A stretch of 13,400 nt of DNA from Treponema sp. (GCA_016293645.1 JAEDDW010000048.1:1-13400); one strand, 5' to 3'; counted from the first letter of the stretch, positions 1 to 7,208 are shown. The notes: generated by a model not told the origin, from the letters alone. A program made the numbers and translations.

Positions 1-573
1 GATGTCCGCACTGTCAAGGAAGGGGATACATGTCCTCACTGCGGCGGAAAATTCCATACATCAAAAGGTAATGAACTTGGACACATCTTCAAGCTTGGAA
101 AGAAATACACTGAAAGCATGGGTGTTACATACCTTGACAAGAACGGAAAGGCAGCTGTTCCAACAATGGGATGCTACGGAATCGGTGTCGACCGCGTTCT
201 TGCTTCAATAATTGAATGCTTCCACGACGACAACGGAATCATGTGGCCGATGTCGGTTGCTCCATACACAGTTGCCATCGTACCTATCAAGTACAAGGAT
301 GCAATGAAGGATGCAGCAGACAAGCTTTATGCTGACCTTAAGGCAGCCGGTGTTGAAGTTGTTCTTGATGACCGTGACGAACGTCCTGGTGTCAAGTTTG
401 CAGATGCCGACCTTATCGGATATCCTGTCCGCGTTACAATTGGTGACAAGAATCTTCCAAATGTTGAAGTCAAGATGCGCAATGCAGCTGAGCCGACAAT
501 GATTCCGCTTGAAGAAGCAGGTGCAAAGATTGCTGAAATCGTCAAGGCAGAACTTGATAAGCTAAACAATTAA
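1..573 (+). CDS. proS: Prolyl-tRNA synthetase, C-terminal part (5' end outside window)
   Basis: Charges tRNA-Pro with proline in the cytoplasm (class II synthetase). The frame is open from base 1 and gives 190 residues before a TAA stop. Visible in order: a CPHCGG segment, the GNELGHIFKLGKKY stretch typical of the bacterial enzyme, the class II motif 3 region (GCYGIGVDRVLASIIE), then an anticodon-binding domain starting near MWPMSVAPYTVAIVPI and containing LDDRDERPGVKFADADLIG and YPVRVTIGDK. The chain ends just after this domain (LDKLNN), so no extra C-terminal zinc domain of the archaeal/eukaryotic-type enzyme follows. Bacterial ProRS is usually around 570-620 residues, so roughly the last third is present. 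The next gene is 37 bp downstream on the same strand, possibly co-transcribed; the gap holds a perfect palindrome. Identification is secure from the motifs. Confidence 0.96.
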   Translation, partial: DVRTVKEGDTCPHCGGKFHTSKGNELGHIFKLGKKYTESMGVTYLDKNGKAAVPTMGCYGIGVDRVLASIIECFHDDNGIMWPMSVAPYTVAIVPIKYKDAMKDAADKLYADLKAAGVEVVLDDRDERPGVKFADADLIGYPVRVTIGDKNLPNVEVKMRNAAEPTMIPLEEAGAKIAEIVKAELDKLNN

Positions 574-593
574 TAATTCATAATTATGAATTA
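574..593. repeat. Perfect 20-bp A+T-rich palindrome
   Basis: The 20 bases immediately after the proS stop codon read the same on both strands (half-site TAATTCATAA). As RNA it could form a weak hairpin, but there is no G+C-rich stem or following U-run, so it is not a convincing terminator. It could be a small dispersed repeat or a protein-binding site; copies elsewhere in the genome cannot be judged from this window. Confidence 0.5.
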
Positions 594-610
594 CCAGAAG
601 GGGAATGCAA

Positions 611-1681
611 ATGAGGAATTTGAAAAACTATAAAAAAATATTGGTGACAATGTTGATGGTTGCTTCTTTGCAATCCCTCTGGTCCCTCCCTGGAATAAAG
701 CAGTACATTCCTGATGTTTCCGGTGAGTATGTTTTCTATAGAGATTCAAGTTTCAAGACGGAAACACTTGTCGGGTTCCTTTACTACAACGACAGCACTT
801 ATGCGGCCCGTCTTTATTCCCCAGCCAATGCAAAGGCAAAATCCCTTGAAAAAGATATCGTCATCTATGTGAGTGTTGATCCAGACTCCGATCATCTTGA
901 GCTTACGGGTGAAAAAATTACCGGAACTGTCGAAGGAAATTCTGATCTTGTAAACTATCTTCATGACCTTCTTTATGAATTCACTTCACGCAGAAAGAAT
1001 GTTGAACTTGGGTCCGGTGAACTTAATGTTGTGAAAGATGATTTCCTTCAGTTCGGCGGAACTGTCTACATCGCCTACAATCCGCTGGTTCCGGTTTTCA
1101 ATATCGAAGAGATCTGCGGAGTCGACAAAAAGCCTGTCTTCAAGATTGAAACTGCCGGTCTTCTTGCAAATTCCGGTGATTCAAGTTTCACTGATTTCAA
1201 AGGAACTTCCATTCTTCCAAAAGATAAGAAACGTACTTTCAAAAGGAATAAGAAAGCAGAGGAGATTGAGATCATTGGCGGAACCCAGCACCTGACTTTG
1301 GACAGTCAGTGGAAGCAGTCCATGGAAAATCTGTGGCTTCTGGGAGATTTTGCCTTGATTTCAATGAACGAAATGTCAATGCCTGATGAAATGAAGAATT
1401 CTCCGATGGCATTTGATATTTTGCTTAGAAGATTTTCCCTTGGAACCACACAGTCATATTCCCTTTGGTCACAAAGAAGGATTACAAGAAATGAGAATTC
1501 CATTGTCGTGATGAATACATTCCTTCAGTCTGACAGCAATGATCTTACGAGGGATTTCAAGATCATAACGAAAAAGCAGGATGGAAATTTTGCACTGGTT
1601 ACATTCACTGTTTTTGACGGTGTCTATCAAAAGAACCATGCGTATTTCGATTCAATTCTGAAGAGCTACAAGGTGGAATAA
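611..1681 (+). CDS. Exported protein of unknown function downstream of proS
   Basis: I do not recognise a named family. The predicted protein is 356 residues. It begins with a basic stretch (MRNLKNYKK) and a hydrophobic core (ILVTMLMVASLQSLWS), which looks like a Sec signal peptide with cleavage near LWS/LPG, so it is probably periplasmic or envelope-associated. No lipobox cysteine is present. The mature part is mixed alpha/beta with a basic patch (PKDKKRTFKRNKK, about residues 202-214) and no other membrane segment. Start choice: an AAGGGG Shine-Dalgarno lies at 598-603, which is 1 nt from an ATG at 605 but 7 nt from the ATG at 611, so 611 is preferred; using 605 adds only Met-Gln. It may be co-transcribed with proS. 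Function is not inferred. Confidence 0.85.
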   Translation: MRNLKNYKKILVTMLMVASLQSLWSLPGIKQYIPDVSGEYVFYRDSSFKTETLVGFLYYNDSTYAARLYSPANAKAKSLEKDIVIYVSVDPDSDHLELTGEKITGTVEGNSDLVNYLHDLLYEFTSRRKNVELGSGELNVVKDDFLQFGGTVYIAYNPLVPVFNIEEICGVDKKPVFKIETAGLLANSGDSSFTDFKGTSILPKDKKRTFKRNKKAEEIEIIGGTQHLTLDSQWKQSMENLWLLGDFALISMNEMSMPDEMKNSPMAFDILLRRFSLGTTQSYSLWSQRRITRNENSIVVMNTFLQSDSNDLTRDFKIITKKQDGNFALVTFTVFDGVYQKNHAYFDSILKSYKVE

Positions 1682-1695
1682 AAGAAAGGTGTTGT

Positions 1696-1769
1696 CCCAG
1701 TAATGCTGGGGCCATTGAGTTTGTCTAAATGATCGCTGACACTTCATACGCTGGTTTTGACAGACTCAA
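1696..1769. other. Structured intergenic element between convergent genes
   Basis: Two inverted repeats fill most of the 120-bp gap. A short hairpin has CCCAG (1696-1700) and CTGGG (1706-1710) around a 5-nt loop. A longer stem pairs TTGAGTTTGTC (1715-1725) with GACAGACTCAA (1759-1769), 11 pairs with one wobble. Neither strand shows a T-run after the stems, so this is not a standard intrinsic terminator for either flanking gene, although it could end transcription in another way. A dispersed repeat or a small structured RNA is equally possible. Confidence 0.45.
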
Positions 1770-1801
1770 CCATCCTATAACATTTTGGACATATCCTTCG
1801 T

Positions 1802-2716
1802 TTAGAATGAATTCCTTCCTAGTGGAGTACCTATCCAGACACCTTCCTGTCCAAGGTATTCTTTCTTTTCTCCATCTACAAGGAACTGAACGCTTTCAAC
1901 CGTAGGGAAGGCTGTTGCTGTGTAGACTATCTGCTGTAACTGTCCACGCAGTCCTTCAATTCCATACTGGTTGAATTCGAATTCACCGCTGAAATTAAGT
2001 GTCGCCGTTCCGTTTTTAACGGATGCACCTATTAGTCTTGTTCCGTTTGAAATCAAGGTCCTGCACCCGGTTTTCTCTTCTGATGCGGAAGGTCCAGAAA
2101 TGATTGCTCTGATGGAATCAACCAAAGGACTGTCGGATTTCTTCATTTCGCGGACAACTTCTTTTCTGGCTACAGTTCCGTTGCTGTTGATTGTCATGAA
2201 GAAGAGCTTGATTTTCATGGTCTGTTTTGTTTCAGCTGTGGAGACGGAGACTTCCTTTTTTACTATGGTTTCCTTTTTCTCTTTTTTTTCAACAGGTTTT
2301 GGTTCTTCTGTCTTTGAAATTTCTTTCGGCTGTTCGCTTGGTTTCTTTTCTTCTACCACAGTTTCCTGCTTTTTCTTTGCTGTCTCATTCTGTGCAGTAA
2401 CTGGAGATGCTTTTTTTGAAGGTTTTGAAACGGTAGAGTTCAGGTCGATTTCAATAGGGCCGATAGGCTCTACTTCATTTTTTGTTTCTGCCTGGGATTC
2501 CTGTGATTCCGCCTTTTCTACGAATTCTGGAGTTTTCAATCCTGTCTTGTTGAAGAATCCTGTAGATTTCAGATTGTTTGCGATTTTATTCTGATTGATT
2601 ATAAAAAGAATGAGGATGAAAAGGGCAGCCGCTACCCAAAGTGCAAACCCGATTCCTGATTTCTTTTTGCTGTTTCTCTTTCCTTTGTTTTCAGTTTTTT
2701 CTTTCTTTGCGAACAT
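1802..2716 (-). CDS. GerMN-domain protein, single-pass membrane anchored
   Basis: A 304-residue protein. Residues 1-20 are very basic, 21-41 form one transmembrane helix (GIGFALWVAAALFILILFII), about 95-165 is a Lys/Glu/Pro-rich low-complexity linker, and about 167-290 is a GerMN domain: KIKLFFMTINSNG, then the LVDSIRAIISGPS helix, ISNGTRLIGASVKNGTATLNFS, and GIEGLRGQLQQIVYTATAFPTVESVQFLVDG. The topology suggests a cytoplasmic N-terminus and a periplasmic GerMN domain held away from the inner membrane. GerMN is known from the spore protein GerM and occurs in lipoproteins of non-sporulating bacteria, where its role is mostly unclear. No good SD precedes the ATG; instead one arm of an inverted repeat ends exactly at it. 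It is the last gene of the leftward cluster, 72 bp after the PAP2 gene. Family assignment is firm, cellular role unknown. Confidence 0.88.
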   Translation of the reverse strand: MFAKKEKTENKGKRNSKKKSGIGFALWVAAALFILILFIINQNKIANNLKSTGFFNKTGLKTPEFVEKAESQESQAETKNEVEPIGPIEIDLNSTVSKPSKKASPVTAQNETAKKKQETVVEEKKPSEQPKEISKTEEPKPVEKKEKKETIVKKEVSVSTAETKQTMKIKLFFMTINSNGTVARKEVVREMKKSDSPLVDSIRAIISGPSASEEKTGCRTLISNGTRLIGASVKNGTATLNFSGEFEFNQYGIEGLRGQLQQIVYTATAFPTVESVQFLVDGEKKEYLGQEGVWIGTPLGRNSF

Positions 2717-2769
2717 AGGTTCAGTATAGATTGAATTTGCATAAAAATCAAATTGAAGAAACTGAACCT
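2717..2769 (-). promoter_or_regulatory. Inverted repeat forming a leader hairpin up to the GerMN start codon
   Basis: AGGTTCAGT (2717-2725) and ACTGAACCT (2761-2769) are perfect 9-bp inverted copies. A second inner pair (TTGAATTTG at 2731-2739 against CAAATTGAA at 2749-2757, one mismatch) could extend the structure. On the transcribed strand the 3' arm ends at the base directly before the ATG, where an SD would normally lie. There is no T-run, so it is unlikely to be a terminator for the PAP2 gene. A translational control hairpin or a small mobile palindromic repeat are the alternatives. Confidence 0.5.
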
Positions 2770-2788
2770 GTCGATTGCGTTCTGCAGT

Positions 2789-3628
2789 CTAAAGCCTTAT
2801 GGTCAAGGCTGCCGATACAGGGGACAAGGAAAGCTGTACTTTGTCAGTGCTTGCTTTTGCCGCAAATGTATGGAGCCATGGTACAGAAAGCCCGATGACA
2901 GTTCCTATGGCGGCTCCTGAAAGAACATCGGTTACAAAGTGATTCCCACTTGCGACTCGTAGAAATGCTGTCGTTGCTGCAAGGGCATAGGAACCAGCGA
3001 TGACAGGTATTCTATAGTTTGATTCCGGAAAATATCTGTAGAATGTGTAGCTTGCAAAAGAAGCTGTGGCAAAGGCATCAAGTGTATGGCCGCTTGGAAA
3101 AGAAAACTCAAAATCGTGGTTTGATAATTTGTCTTCCGGAAAACCATCGAAGTACATGTATGGACGTTTCCTCTGGAAAGCAACTTTGAGAAAGTTCTTT
3201 ACCGAATTCCCGATTCCCACAGTTTCTGCAAACATTACGGCTACCATTAATCCTTCATGGAAATCAAAGTTTCCAAGAGAATATTCTGCAAGATACAATA
3301 CCGGCGTGATCAGATAGCATCCTGCCACTGTGACAGTACCTGCGTTATGGATTGTTCTGTTGTATTTTCTTGCAAATTTTCTGTCCAGGTCATTTATGGA
3401 ATTCCAGTCATAGGTTCTTTCATCGTAGTCAGGAAGATCGAGTATATATGGAAGTGCAAGTGCTGTAGCTGTAGTTGCGACACATGCTCCAACAAGAATT
3501 CCGTCTCCCTTTGCCGTTACCTTGAATGGAGAATTTTCTGTGAAAGTAATGCATCTTTCATTTTCCGGCAATGCAAAAATGCTGGACGTTATGAGCGCAA
3601 AGAAAAAGGTAAGGAAATTTTTTTTCAT
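2789..3628 (-). CDS. PAP2-superfamily phosphatase, exported or membrane-bound
   Basis: Likely removes phosphate from a lipid phosphate (phosphatidate, undecaprenyl-PP or lipid A type substrate) at the membrane or periplasmic face. All three PAP2 catalytic motifs are intact in the 279-residue product: K148xxxxxxR155P156 (KVAFQRKRP), P178-S-G-H181 (FPSGHTLDAF), and R224xxxxxH230xxxD234 (RVASGNHFVTD). An N-terminal hydrophobic stretch (residues 4-19, ending IFALPENE) looks like a signal peptide or first membrane segment, and further hydrophobic segments lie near 43-65, 97-115, 127-140, 207-223 and 236-250. The start is backed by GGAAGG 4 nt upstream. It follows the TrmH gene by 15 bp with its SD inside that gap, so the two are almost certainly co-transcribed. 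The substrate cannot be told from the sequence. Confidence 0.92.
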   Translation of the reverse strand: MKKNFLTFFFALITSSIFALPENERCITFTENSPFKVTAKGDGILVGACVATTATALALPYILDLPDYDERTYDWNSINDLDRKFARKYNRTIHNAGTVTVAGCYLITPVLYLAEYSLGNFDFHEGLMVAVMFAETVGIGNSVKNFLKVAFQRKRPYMYFDGFPEDKLSNHDFEFSFPSGHTLDAFATASFASYTFYRYFPESNYRIPVIAGSYALAATTAFLRVASGNHFVTDVLSGAAIGTVIGLSVPWLHTFAAKASTDKVQLSLSPVSAALTIRL

Positions 3629-3643
3629 GATGCCTTCCAGAAA

Positions 3644-4417
3644 TTATTTTTTCAATTCGTACATTATTACCGATGCTGCCTGGGCAACATTCAGGCTGTC
3701 TACCTTTGGCCCTTCAGCGTCAGATCCCATTCCCGCAAACGGAATGATTATAAGTTCATCACAGTTGCGTTTTACTTCCTTGCTGATTCCCTTTTCTTCA
3801 TTTCCAAGAACAATAAGCGCACCTTTGCCTTTGCATGCATCTCTCATCTCGGAAACTTTTTTGGTTGCGTCAAGAGAGGTTCCAAACCTCATCATCTTTC
3901 CGGCCATGTCCTTAAGAAGAAATTCAATGGATTTGACAGAATAAATATGGACGAATTCCATTCCGCCTTCAGCAACACGGTAGCTGCTTGTAGTGATTGA
4001 AGACTGGGCTTCGTCCAGCGGAATCACGATGTTCTTTATTCCAAAGAAAGCTGCGCTTCTGACGATAGCACCAAGATTGTTTGCGTTTCCGACACGGTCA
4101 AGTATGATGGAATCCTGTTTTTCTTCTACCCACATCGCGGTGATTGCTGTGTTGAGCGGAAGGATTTCAGGTGTCTCGATCATGGCGACTACACCCTGGT
4201 GGTGGACACTGCCACAAAGTTTTTCCAGTTCAGCAGGATCCTGGACCTTGTTGTAGGGTTTTTTAGCGGCTGCCATTTTCTTACAGAGACCGCCAAACAA
4301 CGGAGCTCTTTCTTCTGTGAAATAGAGACGCTGGATTTTATGTGCATTGATTTTTTCAAGAGTCTTTACTGCGGCGAATCCGCATACTGCCATTTCATTT
4401 CTTAGTGTGTTTTTCAT
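3644..4417 (-). CDS. TrmH/SpoU-family RNA 2'-O-methyltransferase
   Basis: Probably a SAM-dependent methyltransferase of the SPOUT class acting on rRNA or tRNA ribose. The 257-residue protein has an N-terminal substrate-binding-like part (about 7-80: VCGFAAVKTLEKINAHKIQRLYFTEER, then HHQGVVAMIE) and a knot domain with motif 1 (DRVGNANNLGAIVRSAAFFGI, with N114, G116 and R120), motif 2 (VLGNEEKGI, with N206 and E207) and motif 3 (IIIPFAGM ... SLNVAQAASVIMYEL, with S241 and N243). About ten residues (GSDAEGPKVD) lie between the IPFAGM strand and SLNVA, slightly longer than in compact members. It resembles RlmB/YsgA-like enzymes, but the modified nucleotide cannot be assigned. An AGGA-type SD precedes the ATG. 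The PAP2 gene follows 15 bp later; the AraC-type gene ends 63 bp upstream on the same strand. Confidence 0.93.
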   Translation of the reverse strand: MKNTLRNEMAVCGFAAVKTLEKINAHKIQRLYFTEERAPLFGGLCKKMAAAKKPYNKVQDPAELEKLCGSVHHQGVVAMIETPEILPLNTAITAMWVEEKQDSIILDRVGNANNLGAIVRSAAFFGIKNIVIPLDEAQSSITTSSYRVAEGGMEFVHIYSVKSIEFLLKDMAGKMMRFGTSLDATKKVSEMRDACKGKGALIVLGNEEKGISKEVKRNCDELIIIPFAGMGSDAEGPKVDSLNVAQAASVIMYELKK

Positions 4418-4480
4418 GTCCTACATTCTAGAATAAATGAAAGAATTTATAAAGGACACGATGGAAAATGAATGTAAAAT

Positions 4481-5176
4481 TCATATCTTGTTGTTTCTTG
4501 CATCACCTGGAGAGATTTTGTAGTGCTTTCTGAAACAGTTGCAGAAGTATGCATCACTTGTGAAACCGCAGCGTTCAGCGATTTCTTTTATGGAAAGTCC
4601 GGTATAGACAAGCAGGTTGCGGGCTTCCTCAAGACGCAGGATGTTGATGTAGTCCCAGAGTCCAAGTCCCATTTCAAGACGGAACACCTTTGTCAGATAA
4701 TCTTCATCAGTGCCTGTTTTCTGGGAAATTTCTTTTCTTGAAAATTTTTTCCCCATGTTTATGTCGATATAGCAGACTGCTTTTTTTACTATCGCTCCGG
4801 TTTTTGCAGGCAGCATGGATTTTGATTTAGCCATTATCTCCTTGAGGTGCTTTATGAAATCATCATGTATACTGATGATGGAATTGCATATGAGGATGTT
4901 TGGAAATGGAATGACGGCTTTTATTTCTTCTTCTGTAAATTTTTCAGTTGTTATCAGTATTGGTATGAATGCAAATCTTTCGGTTTTGCGGATCTGCATT
5001 ATGTCATCACGGGAAAGCATTTCAGCTACGATAAGATCAGGGAGAAATCTCATGGAAAGGCTTTCGAGAAAGCTTATCGATGAGATTACTTCCGTTTCAT
5101 TTTCCTTTGCAAGAACTTTCAGCAGCGGATTTTGAGAGCCTATGAAAATTATTTTTTTAGGTTTCCATAAAGCCAT
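4481..5176 (-). CDS. AraC-family regulator with a degenerate receiver-like N-terminus
   Basis: A 231-residue DNA-binding regulator. Residues about 128-228 form an AraC/XylS double helix-turn-helix; the second helix pair is clear (LSIKEIAERCGFTSDAYFCNCFRKHYKISPGDAR), preceded by SRKEISQKTGTDEDYLTKVFRLEMG and WDYINILRLEEARNLL. Residues about 7-115 follow the strand and helix pattern of a response-regulator receiver (KKIIFIGS, PDLIVAEM, IPILITT, NILICNS), but the active site is changed: the acidic pair is Gly-Ser, the phospho-acceptor Asp position is Glu52, and the conserved Lys position is not Lys. It is therefore probably controlled without phosphorylation, or is locked in one state. The ATG directly follows the TAA of the HD gene (TAAATG), with GGAG upstream inside that gene, pointing to translational coupling. 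Its target genes are unknown. Confidence 0.88.
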   Translation of the reverse strand: MALWKPKKIIFIGSQNPLLKVLAKENETEVISSISFLESLSMRFLPDLIVAEMLSRDDIMQIRKTERFAFIPILITTEKFTEEEIKAVIPFPNILICNSIISIHDDFIKHLKEIMAKSKSMLPAKTGAIVKKAVCYIDINMGKKFSRKEISQKTGTDEDYLTKVFRLEMGLGLWDYINILRLEEARNLLVYTGLSIKEIAERCGFTSDAYFCNCFRKHYKISPGDARNNKI

Positions 5177-6223
5177 TTACAGAAACTCCACGCATCCGAA
5201 CTTTGAATCATTGTAGGATAGAAAATCTTCTATATATTTCTTTGCCTCTGGACAGATGGATGAAATTCTTTTTGCGTTGCCGCCTGTTTTTTCTGTCTGG
5301 ACAAGAGGATCGACATAACGCTGTTTTACCTTCAGACTCAGGCTGTAGGTTCCGTCGAGAGGTATGTCGCTTCTGATTATTTTTTTCATTCCACGGAATG
5401 TACGGAACAGTTTTGCGAATTCCGTTTCTCTATTCTGTTCTGCATATTTCTCAAAGCGCCAGATCAGTTCCGCCTCTGAGAATGTGTAGAAATCTTTTTC
5501 GACAGCGATTCCTTCTTTTTCTGCCGCTGAAAGAACATCAGCCATCAGCTGCATGGCAATTTTGTCTTCGTTGTGCTGGAGGATGAGGCTTATGTCGATG
5601 AATTTTTTCGTGTACTGCAGGCAATGTTCAATGCTGTCAAATCCGAGTTCCGGTAATTTTTTTTCGTTTTCAAGAACCTTTATGTGCCTGTAGTTTTCTA
5701 CTGTATCTTCAATGGACCATACACGATCCAATGCAGCTCCGCTGGGATACATATACTCAAGGCGGTCTGCACTTAATCCTGGCATTTCATTGTCGCAAAT
5801 AGGATAGATATGATAATCATTGACTTCTGCTGTGTTTATTCCGTCAGAGGAGAGTAAAGACTGCAGTTCTTTATTTTCATCAATCATTTTTGCATTTATG
5901 TCTTCTGTTGAACTCTGTGTAAGTGCATCTCCATTCTTAAAATCACTTACATGACTGAATGCCGGAGTTGAGACGTCGTGGAGAAGAGAAGCAATAGTCT
6001 GTTTCCTGTCGTGAGTGAAATTCCATGTAATCAATGCAGTACCTATCGAATGGTCAAGGCGTGAATATTTGAAATGATTGTGAAACAAGGGAGTCCAGTC
6101 TGTTCCGCATAAAAGACCTATGCCATCAAGACGCTGCATGATTGGAAGAGAAATGTATTTTTCAAGAAAATCCGGTCTGTCTTTGCAAAGGGTTCTATGA
6201 TATTCCGTCTTGAAATTATCCAT
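5177..6223 (-). CDS. HD-domain phosphohydrolase, dGTPase/SAMHD1-like
   Basis: A 348-residue protein with the metal-binding layout of the HD superfamily: H58 in SRLDHSIGTALI, H82-D83 in SLLHDVSTPAFSH (followed by H91), and D153 in SADRLEYMY. The arrangement (substrate-gate Arg/His near 55-58, HDxxTPxFSH, then D..EY) is that of dNTP triphosphohydrolases and their relatives, so nucleotide hydrolysis is the best guess; the substrate is not shown. The C-terminal half is helical with a basic end (KVKQRYVDPLV). The protein is shorter than E. coli Dgt (about 505 residues) and closer to compact HD proteins of unknown substrate. No SD is visible before the ATG; a TATGAT box about 12 bases upstream would give an almost leaderless mRNA. 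It is the first gene of the leftward cluster and is coupled to the AraC-type regulator. Confidence 0.87.
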   Translation of the reverse strand: MDNFKTEYHRTLCKDRPDFLEKYISLPIMQRLDGIGLLCGTDWTPLFHNHFKYSRLDHSIGTALITWNFTHDRKQTIASLLHDVSTPAFSHVSDFKNGDALTQSSTEDINAKMIDENKELQSLLSSDGINTAEVNDYHIYPICDNEMPGLSADRLEYMYPSGAALDRVWSIEDTVENYRHIKVLENEKKLPELGFDSIEHCLQYTKKFIDISLILQHNEDKIAMQLMADVLSAAEKEGIAVEKDFYTFSEAELIWRFEKYAEQNRETEFAKLFRTFRGMKKIIRSDIPLDGTYSLSLKVKQRYVDPLVQTEKTGGNAKRISSICPEAKKYIEDFLSYNDSKFGCVEFL

Positions 6224-6234
6224 GATAAAAATAT

Positions 6235-6263
6235 ATCATAACCGTGGTTTTTTTTGTAGGTAA
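6235..6263 (-). promoter_or_regulatory. Possible promoter of the leftward cluster, giving a near-leaderless mRNA
   Basis: Read on the - strand, TTACCT (6258-6263) and TATGAT (6235-6240) are separated by 17 bp. The -10 is good but the -35 matches consensus at only three of six positions. Initiation about seven bases after the -10 would leave roughly five untranslated bases before the HD gene ATG (6223), which fits the lack of an SD there. Confidence 0.35.
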
Positions 6264-6289
6264 TTCAAATTTTGAGATGAGAGGTTTTT

Positions 6290-7039
6290 ATGGAATTCAA
6301 GCAATATCATGGGGAAAATAAGATTTTTTATTCTGATGAGCAGGTTTATTTCAGTCAGGCAAATTTATACGGATATTTCAGTCTTCATGAGCTTTTGAGA
6401 ATGACATCGGATATTGCAGTCGAGGATTACAATCAGCAGGGGATGTCACGTGAATTTTTAAAAGAAAAAGGATATGGAATTCTTGTTTCACGTCTTTCAT
6501 TCAGGTTCCATAAGATACCGGTGGAAAATCAGAAAGTTCATTTTATTACATGGGAAGAAAAGCCGGAACCTCTGCAGTTGACTCGCTGCTATAAAATTCT
6601 TGATGAGGATGGAAATCCTTTAATAAGCGGAAAATCATACTGGCTTGTTGTAGATCTTAAGGCACGTCGTTTGATGCCTACCGCGAAATTTACCCTTAGA
6701 CCGACCCCTGATATGATGACTGAGATGGACTGTCTTCCTCCGGCAAAAATTGTTCCGTCTGAGAATATGGAATTATGGGACTCGAGAACAATTAAGTTTT
6801 CTGATCTGGATTCAAACGGGCATACAACAAATTCAAGGTATGCCGCCTTCATCGAGGATGCTCTTCCTGAAGAATACAGAAACAAAGTTCCTGTTGATTT
6901 TAAGGTTAATTTTTCAAAGGAAGCTATGCTTGGAAGTCACCTTGATATTTTTGGAGCTATTGAGGATGACGGTAATAAAATAAAGATTATCGGCAAAACA
7001 TCTGAAGGCTGTTCCTTTGAGGCTGAACTCTATTTCTAA
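6290..7039 (+). CDS. Acyl-ACP thioesterase (double hotdog, FatA/FatB-like)
   Basis: Hydrolyses acyl-acyl carrier protein to free fatty acid and ACP in the cytoplasm. The 249-residue length fits bacterial members of the family. The first hotdog covers about 10-130 (with the helix FSLHELLRMTSDIAVEDY and the segment YGILVSRLSFRFHKIPVENQKV) and the second about 160-249. The catalytic stretch in the second hotdog is clear: D174-x-N176-x-H178 in DLDSNGHTTNSRY, with E211 (FSKEAMLGS) in the place of the plant FatB RREC glutamate. Start: TGAGAGG SD at 6278-6284, 5 nt before the ATG. The gene is divergent from the HD gene (66 bp between them) and is followed by a hairpin terminator, so it is probably monocistronic. 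It may set lipid chain length or release fatty acids; chain preference cannot be read here. Confidence 0.92.
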   Translation: MEFKQYHGENKIFYSDEQVYFSQANLYGYFSLHELLRMTSDIAVEDYNQQGMSREFLKEKGYGILVSRLSFRFHKIPVENQKVHFITWEEKPEPLQLTRCYKILDEDGNPLISGKSYWLVVDLKARRLMPTAKFTLRPTPDMMTEMDCLPPAKIVPSENMELWDSRTIKFSDLDSNGHTTNSRYAAFIEDALPEEYRNKVPVDFKVNFSKEAMLGSHLDIFGAIEDDGNKIKIIGKTSEGCSFEAELYF

Positions 7040-7060
7040 ATAATTTATATGAATGAGATG

Positions 7061-7093
7061 AACTGTTCTGTAGCTGGGAACAGTTGTCTTTTT
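7061..7093 (+). terminator. Intrinsic terminator after the thioesterase gene
   Basis: AACTGTTC (7061-7068) pairs perfectly with GAACAGTT (7078-7085) around a 9-nt loop. GTC and then TTTTT (7089-7093) follow. It begins 21 bp after the thioesterase stop codon. Confidence 0.7.
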
Positions 7094-7208
7094 ATGAGTG
7101 ACTCACAAAAAACTACTGCAAAACTCACAATACAAACCTTTGTTTTATCTGTATATTTCACTCAGTTAATTTCAGTTGTATCTGAAAAAAAACAAATGAG
7201 TTCTTATT

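Noticed and set aside
1971..2594. A 207-residue open frame on the + strand
   Set aside because: It is antisense to the GerMN gene and its Phe/Ser-rich content mirrors the Lys/Glu-rich linker on the other strand; no domain is visible.
3257..4000. A 247-residue + strand frame across the PAP2/TrmH boundary
   Set aside because: It overlaps two genes with intact catalytic motifs on the other strand and shows only Cys/Phe-rich shadow sequence.
4469..4485. ATGAAT/ATTCAT hairpin as terminator of the AraC-type gene
   Set aside because: The 6-bp A+T-rich stem overlaps the stop codon region and has only three T after it, too weak to claim.
7049..7208. Upstream extension of the small exported protein from an ATG at 7049
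   Set aside because: It would run through the thioesterase terminator and lacks a signal peptide, whereas one is seen in another frame at 7209.
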